Of a stretch of 64,000 nt of DNA, positions 1 through 7,630 are shown in pieces. Origin of the DNA: JBDRLU01 sp043812795. GTDB lineage: Bacteria > Chloroflexota > Dehalococcoidia > Dehalococcoidales > UBA2162. Under the pieces are notes generated by a model. That model did no database searches. It was given only the letters and a program-made list of their open reading frames with translations, and was not told the origin of the DNA. The stretch covers positions 1-64,000 of the forward strand of contig JBDRLU010000030.1 of assembly GCA_043812795.1 (NCBI GenBank), in the 5' to 3' direction. The position numbers and the translations under genes were made by a program. Each line of letters begins with the position of its first letter. The stretch's first letter is position 1.

Positions 1-1
1 C

Positions 2-496
2 CTTCTCATTGCCCTCGGACAGCATTTCGTTGATATTCCGCTCATCGGCGTCCTCTATGAATATCATCCCCAAGGCGAGATTGGCACAAATGCTGAGATT
101 AAGGACTTTGTGGCTACCGTAGTCGTGAAGACAGGGCGAGCTCGGCGTATAAAGGAGCTTTGCGCGCTGCAAACAGTGCCGGCCCGTAACAGCCACCCGG
201 CCGTCGGCTCTTTGGTATGCGCAGCCGTAACTGGCGGTCGTCCGGTGCTCTGGCGAAGTACGCACATTGAAGACTCCCCCGCTGTACTGGTGCGTCCTCT
301 CCTTTCTGCCGGACTGGAGCCATACCGGGTGATACTCCTGGCCGTACCCAATGAAGAATTTGGTATGATTTCTGCTCAAGCGGACAGAATCGAACCGATA
401 CCGGTTAACGGGGATATTTCATGCCCATCTGAGAAAAGATGCCGGAATTCCAGTAATTGTATATGGAAAGACATGGGAGGTTATTATGAGCGGTGA
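2..496 (+). CDS. Unrecognised protein, C-terminal part (5' end outside window)
   Basis: The reading frame is open from the second base of the window to a TGA at 494-496, so about 164 residues of a longer protein are visible. The first internal start is a GTG at 110, but the open frame upstream (residues such as LGQHFVDIP and VLYEYHPQGEIG) reads like real protein, so I treat the gene as cut by the window edge. The C-terminal part has a small cysteine pair (CPSEKRC). I do not recognise the family. It overlaps the serine recombinase start by 11 bases, which suggests co-translation with it and hence a role on the same mobile element. That role is inference only. Confidence 0.45.
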   Translation, partial: LLIALGQHFVDIPLIGVLYEYHPQGEIGTNAEIKDFVATVVVKTGRARRIKELCALQTVPARNSHPAVGSLVCAAVTGGRPVLWRSTHIEDSPAVLVRPLLSAGLEPYRVILLAVPNEEFGMISAQADRIEPIPVNGDISCPSEKRCRNSSNCIWKDMGGYYER

Positions 497-2099
497 ATTG
501 AGAAAAGCAGCGATTTACGCCAGGGTGTCTTCGGAAAGACAAGACGTTGATCTATCCATATCAAGTCAGCTTAAGGCTTTGAGAGAATACGCCTCGCGTA
601 ACGGTTATCTGGTGGCGAGAGAGTATATTGACGAGGCGGAGAGTGGTCGGTCTATCGACCGGCCGGGCTTCAAGCAAATGATCGTGGCTGCCCGGCAGAA
701 ACCGCCACAATTCGAGGCGATACTGGTTTGGAAACTATCGAGGTTTGCTCGCAACAGAGAAGACTCCATAATCTACAAGTCCCTTCTCAGGAAACACGGC
801 GTCCAGGTCATATCAATCAACGAGCCCGTGGAAGATACCCCTTCCGGTAGGTTGCTCGAAGGAATAATCGAAGTCATAGACGAGTTCTATTCGGCTAACC
901 TGGCCCAGGACGTGACCAGGGGAATGAGAGAGACCGCTTCCAGGGGTTTTTACCCGGGAGGTCCGCCACCTTACGGTTATAGGAGAATAAAGGTTCAAGA
1001 TGGAGCCGTTCAAAGAGTAAAGCTTGAATCTGATCCTGCGACCGCACCAGTCGTGGAGAGGATATTCCAGGAGTGCCTATCCGGCAAAGGCATGATAGAG
1101 ATTACAAGAGGTCTTAACGGAGATGGGCTAAGCACGCGGAAAAACAAAAAGTGGAGTAAGACTTCAGTACATACGATTCTTAAGAATGAGGTTTATACCG
1201 GAGTATCGATATGGGGTCAATTAGCGGTGGACCGGAAGGGGGGAAATCATCTACCCCTTATCCGTGTAGAAGGTGCTTGGCCTGCCATCGTTGACCGAGA
1301 AATATTTGGAAATGTCCAAATGAAGTTGGCGGCGAGGGCTCCGAAAATAACTCACCCTCGGGTAATTCATAGCGAATACATCCTCAGCGGCCTGCTACGT
1401 TGCAAGACCTGTAATGCTGCCATGGTAGGCCATGCGGTGAAATCCGGGAAGTTTTTCTACTATATGTGTGGGAATGCCAGGAAGAGAGGACGCGGTTTGT
1501 GCACAACCCCTCTGCTCCCTAAGGAACGAATAGAGAAATTCGTCATTGACCGAATGAAGCGGTATATTTTGACCGAGGAAAACCTTGAGGACCTGGTCAG
1601 ACTGACGAATGAAGACTTGGCTCAAAACTGTGAGGGTGAGAATGACAGGCTGGCGCTTATCAAAGCTCAGACAGAGGAAGTGGAAGGCAGACTGACTAAA
1701 CTCTATGACGCGCTCGAAACGGGGCAATTCAAAGGCGGAGAGCTTGCCCCGAGGATAAAGGTACTTTACGAGAAGAATGAAGAGCTTCAACGAGCAAGGA
1801 CTGAAGCAGAACTGGCATTGCAGCACCATACTATTGAGATCGAGAGTCCGGCTGTCGTCAAGGAGTATGCGCAAAGTCTGAGAACACTGCTGGAAGAGTC
1901 TTCGATAATGGAGAAGAAAGTCTTTTTGCGCTCATTCGTGGAGCGTATTGAGGTGGATGACGCCGACATGAAGGTGCTTTACACTCTGCCGGTGCCTCCT
2001 GAGGCTCCGATGGCGGAGACGATGGGAGTTTTACCTATTGTACACGACGGCCCACCACTTCAATCATTTGCCAGGGGACTTCATTGGAGGAGCTGCTGA
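486..2099 (+). CDS. Large serine recombinase / site-specific integrase
   Basis: A 537-residue serine recombinase that would cut and rejoin DNA at specific attachment sites through a phosphoserine link. The N-terminal resolvase domain opens with YARVSSERQ, placing the nucleophile at Ser15, and has the conserved VWKLSRFAR stretch near residues 80-90. A recombinase domain follows (GGPPPYGYRR near 155-165), then a zinc ribbon with CKTC and a later CGN...C near residues 300-340, and a Glu/Lys-rich coiled coil at about 375-460. This is the large-serine-integrase layout used by phages and integrative elements. The ATG at 486 has a GGGAGGT ribosome binding site. No attachment site could be identified by eye. 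The family is certain; the mobile element it served is not defined. Confidence 0.93.
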   Translation: MSGELRKAAIYARVSSERQDVDLSISSQLKALREYASRNGYLVAREYIDEAESGRSIDRPGFKQMIVAARQKPPQFEAILVWKLSRFARNREDSIIYKSLLRKHGVQVISINEPVEDTPSGRLLEGIIEVIDEFYSANLAQDVTRGMRETASRGFYPGGPPPYGYRRIKVQDGAVQRVKLESDPATAPVVERIFQECLSGKGMIEITRGLNGDGLSTRKNKKWSKTSVHTILKNEVYTGVSIWGQLAVDRKGGNHLPLIRVEGAWPAIVDREIFGNVQMKLAARAPKITHPRVIHSEYILSGLLRCKTCNAAMVGHAVKSGKFFYYMCGNARKRGRGLCTTPLLPKERIEKFVIDRMKRYILTEENLEDLVRLTNEDLAQNCEGENDRLALIKAQTEEVEGRLTKLYDALETGQFKGGELAPRIKVLYEKNEELQRARTEAELALQHHTIEIESPAVVKEYAQSLRTLLEESSIMEKKVFLRSFVERIEVDDADMKVLYTLPVPPEAPMAETMGVLPIVHDGPPLQSFARGLHWRSC

Positions 2100-2147
2100 G
2101 GTGTCGCTTGGGCTGGAGGGAAGGCGGCTATTGGCACTCAAGGATAG

Positions 2148-2285
2148 AACCAGCTTTATTACGCCGACCTGACGCTACGGCTGCATAACCCAAGGAACCT
2201 GAGAGATACCAGAAAGCTCTTAGCACACTTCAACCAATACCAGACGATTCTGGGGGAAGCAGCGCGAACTCTTAACCAGTATTAG
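2148..2285 (+). pseudogene. Tyrosine recombinase (phage integrase) N-terminal remnant
   Basis: A frame without a start codon reads about 45 residues ending at TAG 2283-2285. It contains LTLRLHNPRNLRDTRKLLAHF and resembles the SAM-like N-terminal, core-binding domain of tyrosine recombinases. A stop lies just upstream in the same frame and no catalytic domain follows. It sits directly behind the serine recombinase, so two integrase types once occupied this spot. The assignment rests on remembered similarity of a short stretch and is tentative. Confidence 0.35.
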
Positions 2286-2391
2286 AGCCATAATAGCCAT
2301 TGTGTCGGTAATCACCTGGTGGGGAAGTCATATAATTCTTTAAAAAACGAGAGGAGAGAAAACCATCTCGGGCTCCCGTTGTATCCGTATA

Positions 2392-2420
2392 TTGAGAAAG
2401 ACACTATTAGCGTGTATACT
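2392..2420 (+). promoter_or_regulatory. Candidate sigma70-type promoter for the sensor genes
   Basis: TTGAGA at 2392-2397 and TATACT at 2415-2420 are separated by 17 bases. It lies about 60 bases ahead of the sensor-domain gene at 2483 and points toward it. Seen by eye only. Confidence 0.4.
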
Positions 2421-2482
2421 TTGACTAAGCTATGAGTGGGTAGAAGCTACTTGAGTCGGATAAGGCTACCAAGAAACGGACT

Positions 2483-3073
2483 ATGTTAACAAGAGAAGAA
2501 GTCGAAGAAGTTAAGAAAATCGAGGGGAAAGCAAGGACAGTCACTTTACGAACTGATGCGGCCTTCATTATAAGACAGAAAGGGAAAGAGGGACTCAGTA
2601 AATTGGAGGACAGACTGCGGAGCTTTGGCTACCCGGTAAACTATGATAAAATCCAAGCTCTGGAGTGGTGCCCTATGGGGTTGCGGGTGCTTTCGTTACT
2701 TGCGATTAAGGATGCATTCAACTGGGGTGATGACGAGATAAGAGCCATGGGGTTCGCAGCCCCAACGTATTCCTTTGTTGCCAGAGTATTCATGAAAGCA
2801 ATCGGTTCGCCAAAACTGGCTATTAGCCGGGCTCCTACATACTGGGCAAGTCATTATGATATCGGTAAGGTAGAAGTAGAATTTCATGGCGAAGGGAAGA
2901 GCGTTAGCTTATTGGTTAAGGATTTCGGAGTACATCCTGTCTTGTGTAAGCATGTGGAAGGCTACCTCGAGCGAGTGATTCAATTCGTGGTGCCATCCCA
3001 AAAGGTAACGGTATCAGAAACAAAGTGTATATTTAAAGGTAATCCCTATCACCAATACGATGCACGATGGTGA
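2483..3073 (+). CDS. Sensor-type protein, DUF2378 / heme-NO-binding-like
   Basis: A soluble 196-residue protein without membrane segments or signal peptide. The central part (CPMGLRVLSLLAIKDAFNWGDDEI, roughly residues 60-85) resembles the DUF2378/TIGR02265-type or heme-NO-binding-like sensory domains often found beside histidine kinases in anaerobes. Cysteines are present (such as C145 in VLCKHVEG), but I cannot point to a sure heme or metal ligand. Its 3' end overlaps the PAS-kinase gene, so the two are probably translated together and this may be the kinase's sensory partner. The family call is tentative; the pairing with the kinase is seen in the sequence. Confidence 0.45.
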   Translation: MLTREEVEEVKKIEGKARTVTLRTDAAFIIRQKGKEGLSKLEDRLRSFGYPVNYDKIQALEWCPMGLRVLSLLAIKDAFNWGDDEIRAMGFAAPTYSFVARVFMKAIGSPKLAISRAPTYWASHYDIGKVEVEFHGEGKSVSLLVKDFGVHPVLCKHVEGYLERVIQFVVPSQKVTVSETKCIFKGNPYHQYDARW

Positions 3074-3851
3074 ATATCAAATGGCACAAGAACAAGAAGA
3101 CATCCTGATTTCGAAGCGAGAACTCCTTGAATTAGAAGACTACATTCGTCAAATATGGCGATTTTTACCGATACCTATCGCCTACATAAGTCCTCGGGGT
3201 ATAATCCTAGAAGTTGATGAACATATGGAGAAACTGTTAGGTTACCCTAGAGAGGAGCTAGCAGGGAAAAGCTTATTCGACTACTGTTCGGAAAAGAAGA
3301 AAATCGCACAAATACAGGAGCGGACCCTCAACGGTAAACCAGTTAAGGCCAACGAGGGATGTGCCCTTATAAATGCCCGAGGGCAAAAAATATCGGTAGG
3401 TATCTCCACCCTGGCTAGAATGGATGAGGAATTGGGCGAGCCCGTTGGCTATTTCGCTGCCTTTATGGATATTACCGAGCGCAAGCTGGCGGATGAGAAG
3501 ATGCAAGAGCTTTACCACAAGGAAACGGCATTGAGACAAGAGCTAGAAGCCGAGATAGACAAGAGAATCGAATTTACCCGAACATTAGTGCATGAGCTCA
3601 AGACCCCACTTACGCCAATGATAGCTGCTAGCGACCTAATAATGGAAGAGGCACCTGACGGGCCTTTATTCCGGCTGGCCAGGTCCATCAACCAGGGAGC
3701 CAATACTCTTAGCAGGAGAATTGATGCACTATTAGACGCGGCAAAAGGTGAACTAGGCATACTGGAAATTGTTCGCACTGAGACTGACTTATTAGCCTTG
3801 TTACACAAGTTAGCTGAAGACACAACGCCGCTGGCTTCCAGTCGCAACTAA
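3060..3851 (+). CDS. PAS-domain histidine kinase, N-terminal part (split by in-frame TAA)
   Basis: Signal-transduction kinase without membrane segments. A PAS domain spans about residues 30-140 (GYPREELAGKSLFDYC, ending FMDITERK), followed by a short coiled coil and a HisKA dimerisation domain with the H-box HELKTPLTP, phospho-acceptor His178. The frame stops at TAA 3849-3851, just before the ATP-binding half, which continues in the same frame from 3852. An ATG at 3081 is an alternative start; the ATG at 3060 overlaps the previous gene by 14 bases. As it stands this part lacks an ATPase and could not autophosphorylate alone. A CAA-to-TAA change is the simplest explanation. Confidence 0.75.
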   Translation: MHDGEYQMAQEQEDILISKRELLELEDYIRQIWRFLPIPIAYISPRGIILEVDEHMEKLLGYPREELAGKSLFDYCSEKKKIAQIQERTLNGKPVKANEGCALINARGQKISVGISTLARMDEELGEPVGYFAAFMDITERKLADEKMQELYHKETALRQELEAEIDKRIEFTRTLVHELKTPLTPMIAASDLIMEEAPDGPLFRLARSINQGANTLSRRIDALLDAAKGELGILEIVRTETDLLALLHKLAEDTTPLASSRN

Positions 3852-4241
3852 GTGTTTAGTGTGGAACTACCAGCTTCATTACCGAAGGTATCAGCAGATG
3901 GAGAGCGCCTGCGCCAGGTTATAGTTAACCTCTTGGATAATAGTTTCAAATCCACTCCTGACGGAGGAAGAATCACACTAAGAGCTAAGAAGAAAGACGA
4001 CGCCATAATTGTTGAGGTCGAGGATACGGGTCGCGGCATACCTGTTGACCAACAACAGCACATGTTCGAGGCATACTACCATGTCAAAGGTAAGAGCGAG
4101 CACAGTAAAGGACTAGGATTGGGGCTCGCTCTGGCTAAGATACTGGTAGAGCTTCACGGAGGAAAGATATGGGTAGAAAGCCAGGAAGGCAAGGGCAGTA
4201 AGTTTGGCTTCTCCTTGCCTTTGGATAGTAGTCCCAGTTGA
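3852..4241 (+). CDS. Histidine kinase HATPase domain (C-terminal part of split kinase)
   Basis: A 129-residue GHKL ATPase domain in the same frame as the PAS-HisKA part and separated from it only by a TAA. It has the N box (VNLLDNSFKS), G1 box (VEDTGRGIP) and G2 box (GLGLGLALAK). The first codon after the stop is GTG, but no Shine-Dalgarno sequence precedes it. Production would therefore need re-initiation at the stop or readthrough. It is either the rear half of a recently inactivated kinase or a domain that works in trans. All ATP-binding motifs look intact, so any decay is recent. A base-calling or assembly error is also possible. Confidence 0.7.
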   Translation: MFSVELPASLPKVSADGERLRQVIVNLLDNSFKSTPDGGRITLRAKKKDDAIIVEVEDTGRGIPVDQQQHMFEAYYHVKGKSEHSKGLGLGLALAKILVELHGGKIWVESQEGKGSKFGFSLPLDSSPS

Positions 4242-4351
4242 GGCTCCAAACAACTGGTAATTTGTTACACCATTGCACGATTTAGCAAAATGTTAAACTT
4301 TCCTGAATTGATTGATAGCTCTTACTTATTGGCATACAATTCGCGACATCA

Positions 4352-4831
4352 GTGATAGGAACCAGTCTCAACTTACCGCCAGCTATTCAATATGGTTTTG
4401 GTTCAAAGGAACATGACATTGCATGCTTCCGTTGTGGGGAGTGTTGCATTAAGTACCACGTTCGTCTGAGTTTAGTAGAAGCCCGTCGGATTGCAAATGA
4501 ACTGGGGCTGGCATTTGATGATTGGCTAGACAGATATACCGACAGAGATTGGCAGCGAGACGAAAGCTTCGTACTAAAGTGGCGTAATGGTGAGTGTATA
4601 TTTCTAGAACGGGTGAAAGGAAGCAATAAAACCAACTGCCTTATTCATGGTGTAAAGCCGGAGGTGTGTAAGATATGGGCACCCGGCTTGAATCGCAGAG
4701 AGTGCCGGCAAGGCCTGGCGAGATACTGGAGACTCAGCATCAGTCCGTTTGAGAAGCTCGAAGGAAGAAGCGAAGGTCTCAGAGAATTCTACTCATTCTT
4801 GAAGTCACTCAAATTCACGAACAACCCATAA
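4352..4831 (+). CDS. YkgJ-family cysteine cluster protein
   Basis: A 159-residue protein of the YkgJ / UPF0153 family, thought to bind zinc or an iron-sulfur cluster through conserved cysteines. The N-terminal signature CFRCGECC gives C25, C28, C31 and C32. Further cysteines lie in GECIF, TNCLIHG, EVCKIW and RECRQG, matching the usual spread. The only reasonable start is a GTG at 4352 with a poor ribosome binding site, so the true N-terminus is uncertain. It stands alone between the split kinase and a long non-coding stretch, and nothing nearby suggests a substrate. Confidence 0.7.
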   Translation: MIGTSLNLPPAIQYGFGSKEHDIACFRCGECCIKYHVRLSLVEARRIANELGLAFDDWLDRYTDRDWQRDESFVLKWRNGECIFLERVKGSNKTNCLIHGVKPEVCKIWAPGLNRRECRQGLARYWRLSISPFEKLEGRSEGLREFYSFLKSLKFTNNP

Positions 4832-5179
4832 CACAAATATCACTAGGTCACGCAATTGCTTGGAATGTGCCATGTCCGAACATCCCTCGCCATTCTAGGC
4901 AGAGATTTCGAAATTGACGTTGAAGCTGGAAATCCCGGCAACTATAGTTGACAGATAGAGGAAGCCCGTACGGGAAGCTTGATGTCGAAGCCCCGTAGTT
5001 GCGGAGCGGCTATGAGTTACTGCTGCACTCCCCGCGCGCTACAAGTTGCTACCAAGCCTTGGGCAGGGTTTCTGCCAACGGTTAAAGATATACGAGAAGA
5101 ATCGTCCCCTTGTATAACAAGATACTTTGTTCACCCGAACGTGGAGATATTTAATGTGCGAATCTAAGATGCAACGTAG
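4832..5179. other. Non-coding stretch, no gene recognised
   Basis: About 350 bases between the YkgJ-type gene and the transporter promoter. Short open frames here have no ribosome binding site or protein-like composition. A 10-base palindrome (CCCGTACGGG) lies near 4969-4978. I see no RNA gene or mobile-element end. Confidence 0.4.
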
Positions 5180-5188
5180 TGCTATAAT
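5180..5188 (+). promoter_or_regulatory. Extended -10 promoter of the BASS-type transporter gene
   Basis: TGCTATAAT matches the extended -10 consensus exactly, with TATAAT at 5183-5188. There is no clear -35 box, which is usual for extended -10 promoters. Transcription would start near 5195, giving a leader of about 70 bases that contains the hairpin at 5214-5237. Confidence 0.5.
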
Positions 5189-5213
5189 GCGTGTAGTGAT
5201 GCAATATGGGGAT

Positions 5214-5237
5214 TTTTTACCCGGTCGCGGGTAAAAA
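5214..5237 (+). promoter_or_regulatory. Perfect 10-bp hairpin in the transporter leader
   Basis: TTTTTACCCG at 5214-5223 pairs perfectly with CGGGTAAAAA at 5228-5237 around a GTCG loop. It lies between the extended -10 promoter and the start codon at 5264. It could be an operator palindrome, an attenuator, or a terminator for transcripts coming from upstream. There is no long U-run after the stem on the plus strand beyond the A/T base of the stem itself. Confidence 0.45.
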
Positions 5238-5263
5238 CTTCCTGCGTACCACGCAAGGGCGGT

Positions 5264-6205
5264 ATGTTTACACTTTTAAAGGCATTGGGCGGGCTGTTTC
5301 AGAACAGAAATTTCATCCTCGTCCTGGCCGTGGTTCTTGGGCTTACTTTCGGCGAATCAGTTGCTGCCTATGCCGAGCCTCTGATTCTTCCCCTGCTTGC
5401 TCTGGTCATGACATTATCAGCCGTAGACGTGACCTCTCGCGAACTACTGTCCCTGAAAAAGCTATACTGGCCCGTTGTTTCATCCATAATACTGAACTAC
5501 CTCGTGCTCGGGGGCGCAATCATCCTCCTGGCCTGGTGGCTGATACCGGACGATGAGCTACGGACGGGCTTCATTATACTGGCAGCCGTGCCCCCGGCGC
5601 CGGCCGTGCTACCATTCACGCATACTCTTGGCGGGAATGTCCGATTTTCTCTCATCGGAGTCACCGGCGCCTATCTGGCTGCGTTAATCATCACGCCCCT
5701 GGTGATCACGCTCTGGCTGGGCACTGGATTCTTCAATCCAGTGAAGCTCTTGCTCATCCTTGCTGAGCTGGTACTGATTCCGATTGCAGCCTCGAGGATA
5801 CTGCTTATCACCAGCTTTATTAGTCGGATAAAAGCTTCTCGGGGTGTCATCGTAAACTGGAGCTTCTTCATAATCGTTTTTGCACTGATCGGTTTAAACC
5901 GGCAGGCCCTTTTCGGAGAGATGGATATGTTGCTCAGAATGTTTATCATTGCTGTCGTTACCTCGTTCGTGATGTGCCATCTTCTTGAGCTAGCCGCCAG
6001 GGTGCTGCATCTCACATCGGAAACCACGATTAGCGTGATTCTGATGGGCACATTGAAAAACTATAGTCTTGCGGGTGGTATTCTGCTTTCTTTGTTTACC
6101 ACTCGGTCAGCTATCCCCGTATCAGTCTGCCTTATTCTCGGGATATTTATGTACGTATGGCTGGGATTTTACTTCAGGAAAGGTAGACAGAAAATCACTA
6201 CGTAG
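5264..6205 (+). CDS. BASS-family (bile acid:sodium symporter-like) transporter
   Basis: A 313-residue membrane protein with about nine or ten hydrophobic segments, the fold and length of bile acid:sodium symporter and arsenite-permease relatives. Supporting stretches are AAVPPAPAVLPF in the middle and LMGTLKNYSLAGG near residue 265, where this superfamily has its helix-breaking crossover regions. It would move an organic anion with sodium across the cytoplasmic membrane; the substrate cannot be read from the sequence. The ATG at 5264 follows AAGGGCGG closely. The C_GCAxxG_C_C redox gene lies 288 bases downstream, and that family is often found next to transporter genes. Confidence 0.75.
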   Translation: MFTLLKALGGLFQNRNFILVLAVVLGLTFGESVAAYAEPLILPLLALVMTLSAVDVTSRELLSLKKLYWPVVSSIILNYLVLGGAIILLAWWLIPDDELRTGFIILAAVPPAPAVLPFTHTLGGNVRFSLIGVTGAYLAALIITPLVITLWLGTGFFNPVKLLLILAELVLIPIAASRILLITSFISRIKASRGVIVNWSFFIIVFALIGLNRQALFGEMDMLLRMFIIAVVTSFVMCHLLELAARVLHLTSETTISVILMGTLKNYSLAGGILLSLFTTRSAIPVSVCLILGIFMYVWLGFYFRKGRQKITT

Positions 6206-6418
6206 TCCTGCAAGGGAAAAAGGTGCGCAAGACTTAGTTGAATTAATAATTTGACGAAACGTTTCAATCGTGGTTAACACCTACGTACCGCCATGCTATG
6301 ATAACCCTTGAGAGATGGTACTCAAAAACAACAAAGTAACCTATAACCCAGCCAGCGGATTTGGAGAGTAAGATGTCTCTTGTTCCTTAAAAGCGTATAA
6401 CTACAAATGGACGAAGGC

Positions 6419-6446
6419 TTGATGGCTGCTATAAAATAGCTATAAT
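6419..6446 (+). promoter_or_regulatory. Promoter with internal palindrome ahead of the C_GCAxxG_C_C gene
   Basis: TTGATG at 6419-6424 and TATAAT at 6441-6446 are 16 bases apart. The spacer contains the inverted repeat GCTAT-AAA-ATAGC (6428-6440), a possible repressor site. It sits about 48 bases ahead of the ATG at 6494, so this gene has its own promoter. Confidence 0.5.
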
Positions 6447-6493
6447 AATTGTGTAGGGAATTTCAACCTAGTTGTCACAGAAGGGGGTAGAAA

Positions 6494-6970
6494 ATGGCAG
6501 GTCGCTTTTCCGTTGAAGAGGCAGTTCGAAGGGTGAATAGTTACACTGGTCGCCATTGAGCGCCCACAGTCCTGCAAGTTATGCAGGAATTCTACGGTCT
6601 GGAGAATGACCAAGTTCTCTGGACATCCTTAGGTTTTGGTGGGGGAATTTGTGGTCAAGACCTCTGCGGTGCTCTCACTGGAGGAGTGAGCGCCATCGGG
6701 CTTGACTCAGGAAATAAGATTGTTGAACGAGACAAAGTCTATGATCGAGACAAAGCCTATGCTCTGGCTAGGGAACGAACTCAGAAGCTCTACCGTGCCT
6801 TTCAAGAGACGTTTGGCCACGTAAAGTGTCTCGACCTCGTGGGACCCACCCAGAGTAACCCAGAATGGCGGGAGTGGCGCCGTGCTCAAGGGTTGGGTCT
6901 CACCACGTGTCGGAAATACCAGGAGTTTGTCGTCACGACTCTGGTGAAGTGGGAAGAAGAGTCCGCTTAG
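6494..6970 (+). CDS. C_GCAxxG_C_C family redox protein, probable selenoprotein (TGA at codon 22)
   Basis: A putative redox protein of 158 residues if TGA 6557-6559 is read as selenocysteine. The family is defined by four conserved cysteines. Three are visible in order: the CGALTGG motif, KCLDL, and TTCRKYQEF near the C-terminus. The first, which in relatives sits in a segment like NCAQAVL, here reads H-TGA-APTVLQ, so the stop falls exactly at a redox cysteine. The ATG at 6494 has an AAGGGGG ribosome binding site and its own promoter, and the frame stays open on both sides of the TGA. A SECIS-like hairpin follows at 6570-6588. If TGA were a real stop, the product would be a useless 21-residue peptide, with possible re-initiation at 6581 lacking a ribosome binding site. 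Substrate and partner are unknown. Confidence 0.75.
6570..6588 (+). promoter_or_regulatory. SECIS-like hairpin downstream of in-frame TGA
   Basis: TCCTGCA (6570-6576) pairs perfectly with TGCAGGA (6582-6588) around the five-base loop AGTTA. The G is the second loop base and lies 18 bases after the TGA at 6557-6559. From memory, the bacterial SECIS consensus asks for a small apical loop with G in the first two positions, about 16-37 bases after the UGA. All points are met. Confidence 0.65.
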
Positions 6971-6989
6971 ATAATCATCAATCTGGGTA

Positions 6990-7179
6990 AACTTATCCTG
7001 TTTAGTGCTGGAAGAGGGACTCGAGCCCCCACCGGATGTCCACACCTTCTGGAAGCCGTACGGGACATTAGGTCCGACTTGAAGCCTTCGTCGTACGGAG
7101 CAATGATTGTCATCTGATTGCCGCTGTAGTTTATGTGGGCGTCTCTTCTTGTCGTGTTCATATAGGCCATCATTGCCAA
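6990..7179 (-). pseudogene. Decayed small protein remnant, HARP/DUF5710-like
   Basis: On the minus strand an open frame begins near 7179 and contains NYSGNQMTIIAPYDEGFKSDL, then loses its pattern. A neighbouring frame continues with VPYGFQKVWTSGG. Joined by a single-base shift they recall small domains of the form APYD..F...L...P...R.W. This suggests a frameshifted remnant. The family guess is weak and only the frame change is seen directly. Confidence 0.25.
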
Positions 7180-7292
7180 AACTGAATCATCAAAGTCGTG
7201 AATTATTCACGTGTTCACAGAGACTCTAGCAATAAGGGTCCAATGCCCATTGTATTTTCACCCGCGCACGGTGTCAACGGCGACGCTGTTGC

Positions 7293-7478
7293 ACGACGAC
7301 TGATATTGTGCGGGCGCTGGCGATCTGGTGTGAAGCTCTGGGAACCGCTTTCTCCTCTACTGTCCCGATTCGTGTACCCACGTTCAGGGCCGAGGATAAC
7401 AAGGTGACGAAATGTGGCTTAGACGGGGAGATAGAGCAGAGTCGGACTATAGCTGAAATAATCCTGGCGTTTGCATAA
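7293..7478 (+). pseudogene. Coding-like fragment of unknown origin, no start codon
   Basis: A 61-codon open frame ending at TAA 7476-7478 has protein-like composition (IVRALAIWCEALG, then VPIRVPTFRAED) but no usable start or ribosome binding site. It is probably a gene fragment left in this degraded stretch. I do not recognise it. Confidence 0.2.
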
Positions 7479-7630
7479 TAATCCACAGAATCCTTTCAAT
7501 TCGCCCAGATTAAATGGATTTTTAGAATACCCATTAAGTTAAGCCTTGATAGTGATATAATTACTTTATTTCAAAAGTTCGGGAAAAGAGGCGGGGTGAA
7601 ATAGGGACGAAAGGATAACAGCCAGTAAAA

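Noticed and set aside
4979..5167. 62-residue open frame in the gap before the BASS transporter
   Set aside because: No ribosome binding site and composition unlike protein.
6581..6970. Internal ATG at 6581 as start of a shorter C_GCAxxG protein
   Set aside because: It lies inside the hairpin, has no ribosome binding site, and would lose the first conserved redox residue and the N-terminal helix.
7010..7050. tRNA-like 3' end (minus strand GGGGGCTCGAGTCCC)
   Set aside because: The loop lacks the TTC of a T-arm and no anticodon or D-arm can be drawn upstream.
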